From assembly GCF_028885415.1 (NCBI RefSeq), contig NZ_CP118527.1, positions 6,200,001 to 6,264,000 of the forward strand: a stretch of DNA of 64,000 nt, written 5' to 3'. The translations under genes were made by a program, and so were the position numbers. This document shows, in pieces, positions 60,836 through 64,000 of this stretch. How positions within the stretch are numbered: the stretch's first letter is position 1; the number at the start of each line of letters is the position of its first letter. Below the pieces are notes generated by a model. That model did no database searches. It had not been told where the DNA came from and worked only from the letters and a program-made list of their open reading frames with translations. The stretch comes from Streptomyces coeruleorubidus (GTDB lineage: Bacteria > Actinomycetota > Actinomycetes > Streptomycetales > Streptomycetaceae).

Positions 60836-62188
60836 CTATCGGCAGTACTGGGTTTCCTTGCCGATCGACCGGTACATGCAGTCCGCGTTCTCCAGCAACT
60901 GCAACACCGCGTCCCGGTTACGGGAGGTCTCCCGCTCGATCACCTCGTCGGGCGGGTAGAACCCACCACCGCCGGACCTCGGATACATCTCGAACGTGTA
61001 CCCGAAGATCTTGTGTGTGCCCCAGAGGTAGTCGTCGATCGACCCGTCCGTGATGTACAGGTCGCTGGACTGCTCCGCCGTGTACCCGTTGCTCGCGGCC
61101 ATCTTCTGTCCGACGGCCTTGAACGCCGCGTTGTCGTCGGCCGTCATCCCGGTCGTCGTGTCGGAGTTGGTGTAGCCGAACGGCCACAGCACCAGTTCGC
61201 TGTACGTGTGGAAGTCGACCCCGGCCTTGATCTGCTGCTTGCCGCCCACGACCCGGCTGCGCACGAAGTCGGCGACGACCTTCACCTCGGGCGCGGACTC
61301 GGGCGCGGAGCCCCGGTAGGTGTCGGAGGACGTCGAGCCCGAGGAGCCGCCGCAGCAGCCCCAGCGGTAGTTCCAGTTGCGGTTGAGGTCGGTACCGACG
61401 TACGAACTGCCGCTGTTGGGCTGGCGGTTCTTGCGCCACGAGCGGTACGACCCGGTGGCGATGTCGTACTCGCCGCCGTCCGGGTTGATGTCCGGGACGA
61501 TCCAGATCTCACGGTTGTTCACCATGCTGGTGACGCGCGAGTCGGAGCCGTAGTCGGAGGTCAGCTCGCGCAGCAGGTAGAGCGCCATCTCGACGGTGAG
61601 GTGCTCGCGGGCGTGCTGGTGGTGCGTGAACAGCACCTCCGGCTCGGACTCGTCGGCGCCCACGTTGTCGCTGATCTTGATGGCGACGATGTTCCGGCCC
61701 TGGTACGACTTGCCGATGACGCGCTGGCTCGCGATGGAGGGGTTGGCCGAGACGATCGAGTTGATCTCGCTCGTCATCTCCGCGTAGTTGTGGTAGCGCG
61801 AGTCGGCGGACGGGAAGTCGTGGATCCGGACGTCGTCCTCGCCGGCGGACCGGTCGGGGACCGCGCCGAGCGGGGTGACCTCGTAGCCCAGCGCGCGCAG
61901 CTTCTTGATCTGGTCCGCGCGTCCGGAGACGACGACACCGTGGCCGTGGGCCTCGTCCACGGTCACGCCGGTGCGCTGAAGTGCCGTGCGGTCCTTTGCC
62001 GTCGAGTGCATATGGATCTCGTACTGCCGGACGTCGTCGGCCGACGGAGCCGCCTTGCGGGCGCTGTCGGCGGTGGCGTGCGTCGTCGTCGCGGTCAGGG
62101 GCGCCGCGAGGGCGAGCGCGAGGAGGGCGGCGAGGGCGGCGGTGCGTCTGCCGGTGCGGGCACCGGAGCCTCGTATGCGGAGTCGCAT
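60836..62188 (-). CDS. Secreted M14 family zinc carboxypeptidase
   Basis: A 450-residue precursor with a Sec signal ([20 protein letters not shown]), a pro-region to about residue 120, and the M14 catalytic domain. Zinc ligands His192 and Glu195 lie in HAREH; the third His is in [13 protein letters not shown], and the catalytic Glu in [16 protein letters not shown] carries the substrate-binding Asn-Arg. The nearest relatives are metallocarboxypeptidase T-like enzymes of Streptomyces. AAGGAG lies 7 bases before the ATG. Confidence 0.9.
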   Translation of the reverse strand: MRLRIRGSGARTGRRTAALAALLALALAAPLTATTTHATADSARKAAPSADDVRQYEIHMHSTAKDRTALQRTGVTVDEAHGHGVVVSGRADQIKKLRALGYEVTPLGAVPDRSAGEDDVRIHDFPSADSRYHNYAEMTSEINSIVSANPSIASQRVIGKSYQGRNIVAIKISDNVGADESEPEVLFTHHQHAREHLTVEMALYLLRELTSDYGSDSRVTSMVNNREIWIVPDINPDGGEYDIATGSYRSWRKNRQPNSGSSYVGTDLNRNWNYRWGCCGGSSGSTSSDTYRGSAPESAPEVKVVADFVRSRVVGGKQQIKAGVDFHTYSELVLWPFGYTNSDTTTGMTADDNAAFKAVGQKMAASNGYTAEQSSDLYITDGSIDDYLWGTHKIFGYTFEMYPRSGGGGFYPPDEVIERETSRNRDAVLQLLENADCMYRSIGKETQYCR

Positions 62189-62362
62189 GAAATCTCCTTG
62201 TGGGAGGTGGGGTTGTTCACTGCGACGTACGTGGTGCGGGTGGCGCACATCGTTCTGCCAATGGCATGAGCAGGTCAAGACCGAAAGCGGACGCGCAGTG
62301 TACGCGTGCGGCGTGGCGGTCGAGCTGTCCCGGCGGAAGTGCACCCACGGGTGTGACCCGGG

Positions 62363-62378
62363 CGTGCATATATGTACG
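62363..62378. promoter_or_regulatory. Near-perfect palindrome upstream of the LuxR-type gene
   Basis: CGTGCATATATGTACG matches its complement at 14 of 16 positions. It lies ~85 bp before the start at 62462, with TATATG inside it able to act as a -10. Confidence 0.4.
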
Positions 62379-62461
62379 TGGCGGGGGAGAGTGAGGGTCC
62401 GCGCAAGAGGAGCCGGAGTGCCCGGATCCTCGGAGAACACCCCCCAGAGGACTGGCTGCTC

Positions 62462-64000
62462 ATGGGCGGATCAGCGCCACGACGGGACCACCAGCTGCCG
62501 GTCGAGACGACCAGTTTCGTCGACCGGCGTGGCGAACTGACCCAGGGCCGCGAGCTGTTGGCCCGCGCACGGCTGGTGACGCTGACCGGGCCGGGCGGCG
62601 TCGGCAAGACCCGGCTCGCCGCGCGCATCGCGGCCCGGGTGCAGCGGGCCTTCCCGGACGGCGTGCGCTTCGTGCACCTCTCCGGGCTGCACGACCCGGC
62701 GCTCGTGCCGCTCGCCGCCGCCGACGCGCTGGGGCTGCACGACCACTCCGCCCAGCCGCCGCTGGACGCCCTCGTCGAGCAGGTGCGGGACCGGCGGCTG
62801 CTGCTCGTCGTCGACAACTGCGAGCACCTGGCGGGCGCCTGTGCGCACCTCGCCGCGGCGCTGCTGCACGGCACCGGGGGTGTCCGGATCCTCGCCACCA
62901 GCCGGCACCGGCTCGGCCTCACCGAGGAGCACCTGCTGGAGGTGCGGCCGCTGCCGGTGCCCGACCCGGACGGCGACCTCTCCGCCGCCGAGGCCTTCCC
63001 GGCCCTCACGCTCTTCGCCGACCGGGCCGCCGCGGTCACCCCCGGCTTCCGCCTCACCCCGGACAACCGCGCCTCCGTGGCCCGTCTGTGCCGCCGCCTG
63101 GACGGCCTCCCCCTCGCCATCGAACTCGCCGCCGTCCGCATGCGCGTCCTCGACGTCGACCAGCTCCTGGACCGCCTCGACGACCGCTACCGCTTCCTCA
63201 CCACCGGCAGCCCCGCCGCCCTGCCCCGCCACCAGACCCTGCGAGCGGCGGTCGCCTGGAGCCACGACCTGTGCACCGCCTCCGAGCAGGCGGTGTGGGC
63301 CCGGCTGTCGGTCCTGGCGGGCAGCTTCGACCTGGAGACGGCGGAGGCGGTGTGCGCGGACGACACCGGGGAGCCGGAGGCCGGGTGGGGAACGGGCCTG
63401 GCGCCGACGGAGGGTCTCGTGCGGGGTGGCGGAAACCTGGCCGGCGGGCCGTTCGTGGGTGGCGTCCAGGGCGGAGCACCTTCCGCCGTGCCGTCGGGCG
63501 GCGCCCGGTTCGCGCGCGGCTCCGGTGAACCTACCCGGCCCGCACGAGCGCTCGCCGGGACCCTGACACTGCCCCCGCTCGACGGGGGTCCGGGGAACGC
63601 GGTGCCGCCCGTGCCGGGTCCGCCCGGCGCGCCCGTGCCGTTGCCCGTGATGCGCCCCGAGTCCCTCATCGCCTCCCGCCCCGAGGGCAGCACCGTCGAC
63701 GGGCTGACGCTGCCCACGCCCGTGCCCCACCCAGGCGGCCTCGCCTCGCCCCCGCCGCCCGCAGACACCGCAGGCGCCCTGGCTGCCCGATGGCCTGCCC
63801 CGGCCCTTCATGCCGACGACGTGCTCGACGCCGTCGCCGGGCTCGTGGACAAGTCCGTGTTGTGCCGGGAGCCGGGGCCCGGTGGGGTGCGGTACCGGAT
63901 GCTCGACACGCTGCGGCAGTACGGGCTGGAGCAGTTGCGGCCGGCCGTCGGGGAGGAGGACGCTGTCCGGCGGCGGCAGCGGGACCGGATGCTGCGGTGG
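62462..64000 (+). CDS. LuxR-type STAND regulator, 5' part (cut by window edge)
   Basis: The frame is open from ATG 62462 to the window end: 513 codons without stop. An AfsR/LuxR-type NTPase begins with [13 protein letters not shown] and P-loop GPGGVGKT (43-50), then [11 protein letters not shown] (Walker B), ATSRHRLGL and [10 protein letters not shown]. The winged-helix part starts [14 protein letters not shown] Pro/Gly-rich insertion of ~150 residues (63359-63806) lies between [10 protein letters not shown] and [15 protein letters not shown], which are usually almost adjacent. The expected C-terminal TPR and LuxR HTH would be to the right. No clear RBS. Confidence 0.8.
   Translation, partial: MGGSAPRRDHQLPVETTSFVDRRGELTQGRELLARARLVTLTGPGGVGKTRLAARIAARVQRAFPDGVRFVHLSGLHDPALVPLAAADALGLHDHSAQPPLDALVEQVRDRRLLLVVDNCEHLAGACAHLAAALLHGTGGVRILATSRHRLGLTEEHLLEVRPLPVPDPDGDLSAAEAFPALTLFADRAAAVTPGFRLTPDNRASVARLCRRLDGLPLAIELAAVRMRVLDVDQLLDRLDDRYRFLTTGSPAALPRHQTLRAAVAWSHDLCTASEQAVWARLSVLAGSFDLETAEAVCADDTGEPEAGWGTGLAPTEGLVRGGGNLAGGPFVGGVQGGAPSAVPSGGARFARGSGEPTRPARALAGTLTLPPLDGGPGNAVPPVPGPPGAPVPLPVMRPESLIASRPEGSTVDGLTLPTPVPHPGGLASPPPPADTAGALAARWPAPALHADDVLDAVAGLVDKSVLCREPGPGGVRYRMLDTLRQYGLEQLRPAVGEEDAVRRRQRDRMLRW

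Overview
The window is a 64 kb piece of high-GC actinobacterial chromosome, almost certainly Streptomyces. The evidence is the very high GC content with strong third-position GC bias, mycothiol metabolism (mca), a GTP-type PEPCK, a class E (LAxTG) sortase substrate, MmyB-type and SARP/STAND-like regulators, GTG/TTG starts, and several genes that look leaderless. From memory, the order of the recognisable genes (cdgE, hutH, msrA, metB, threonine dehydratase, greA, mca, pckG) matches the S. coelicolor core chromosome around SCO4930-SCO4985. I see no tRNA, rRNA, IS element, prophage or CRISPR.

Layout. 0-6.4 kb: enoyl-CoA hydratase, GAF-GGDEF diguanylate cyclase, histidine ammonia-lyase, a tiny LAxTG-anchored protein, an acidic small protein and an L,D-transpeptidase lipoprotein. 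6.6-14.6 kb: a large secreted subtilase, an MmyB-type regulator divergent from a zinc alcohol dehydrogenase, a VOC protein, an NmrA-like NAD(P)-binding protein and a secreted DUF5829 protein. 14.6-19.5 kb (minus strand): DUF4389 membrane protein, AI-2E-type permease, a decayed DUF3885 gene coupled to msrA, a ~0.5 kb degenerate 20-23 bp repeat array, and a membrane-anchored helical protein. 19.6-28.2 kb: metB, sigma-like factor plus small membrane protein, MarR regulator, threonine ammonia-lyase, a DrrAB-type ABC exporter with a palindrome in its promoter spacer, greA, DUF4307, mca and a small membrane protein. 28.3-33.8 kb: a large STAND/TPR ATPase divergent from a YyaL-type thioredoxin-domain protein.

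33.9-40.5 kb holds the most striking system: four genes whose stop and start codons overlap. They encode a QxxRW-type GT2 polysaccharide synthase, a GT39-like membrane glycosyltransferase, a DPM1-like GT2 fused to GtrA, and a secreted AA5 copper-radical oxidase carrying an N-terminal carbohydrate-binding-like module and a C-terminal Excalibur-like motif. It is analogous in logic to cslA-glxA, but the gene content is different.

40.5-44.8 kb: Mut7-C RNase protein, TetR regulator, hemolysin III/PAQR protein and PEPCK. 45.0-49.5 kb: a coupled minus-strand operon of a solute-binding-fold protein, TelA, a lipoprotein that fuses a second binding fold to a VWA domain, and a small membrane protein, probably an envelope or stress sensing module. 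49.7-53.4 kb: hypothetical protein, alanine-type aminotransferase, mucin-like membrane protein and secreted serine protease. 53.4-60.3 kb: a divergent catabolic locus with D-aminoacylase and a D-Ser/D-Thr dehydratase-like enzyme on one side and PfkB sugar-acid kinase, IclR regulator, RidA and a GntP permease on the other, around a TTGCA/TGCAA palindrome. 60.3-64 kb: an acidic PH-like protein, a secreted M14 carboxypeptidase, and the 5' part of a LuxR-type STAND regulator cut by the window edge, which carries an unusual Pro/Gly-rich insertion.
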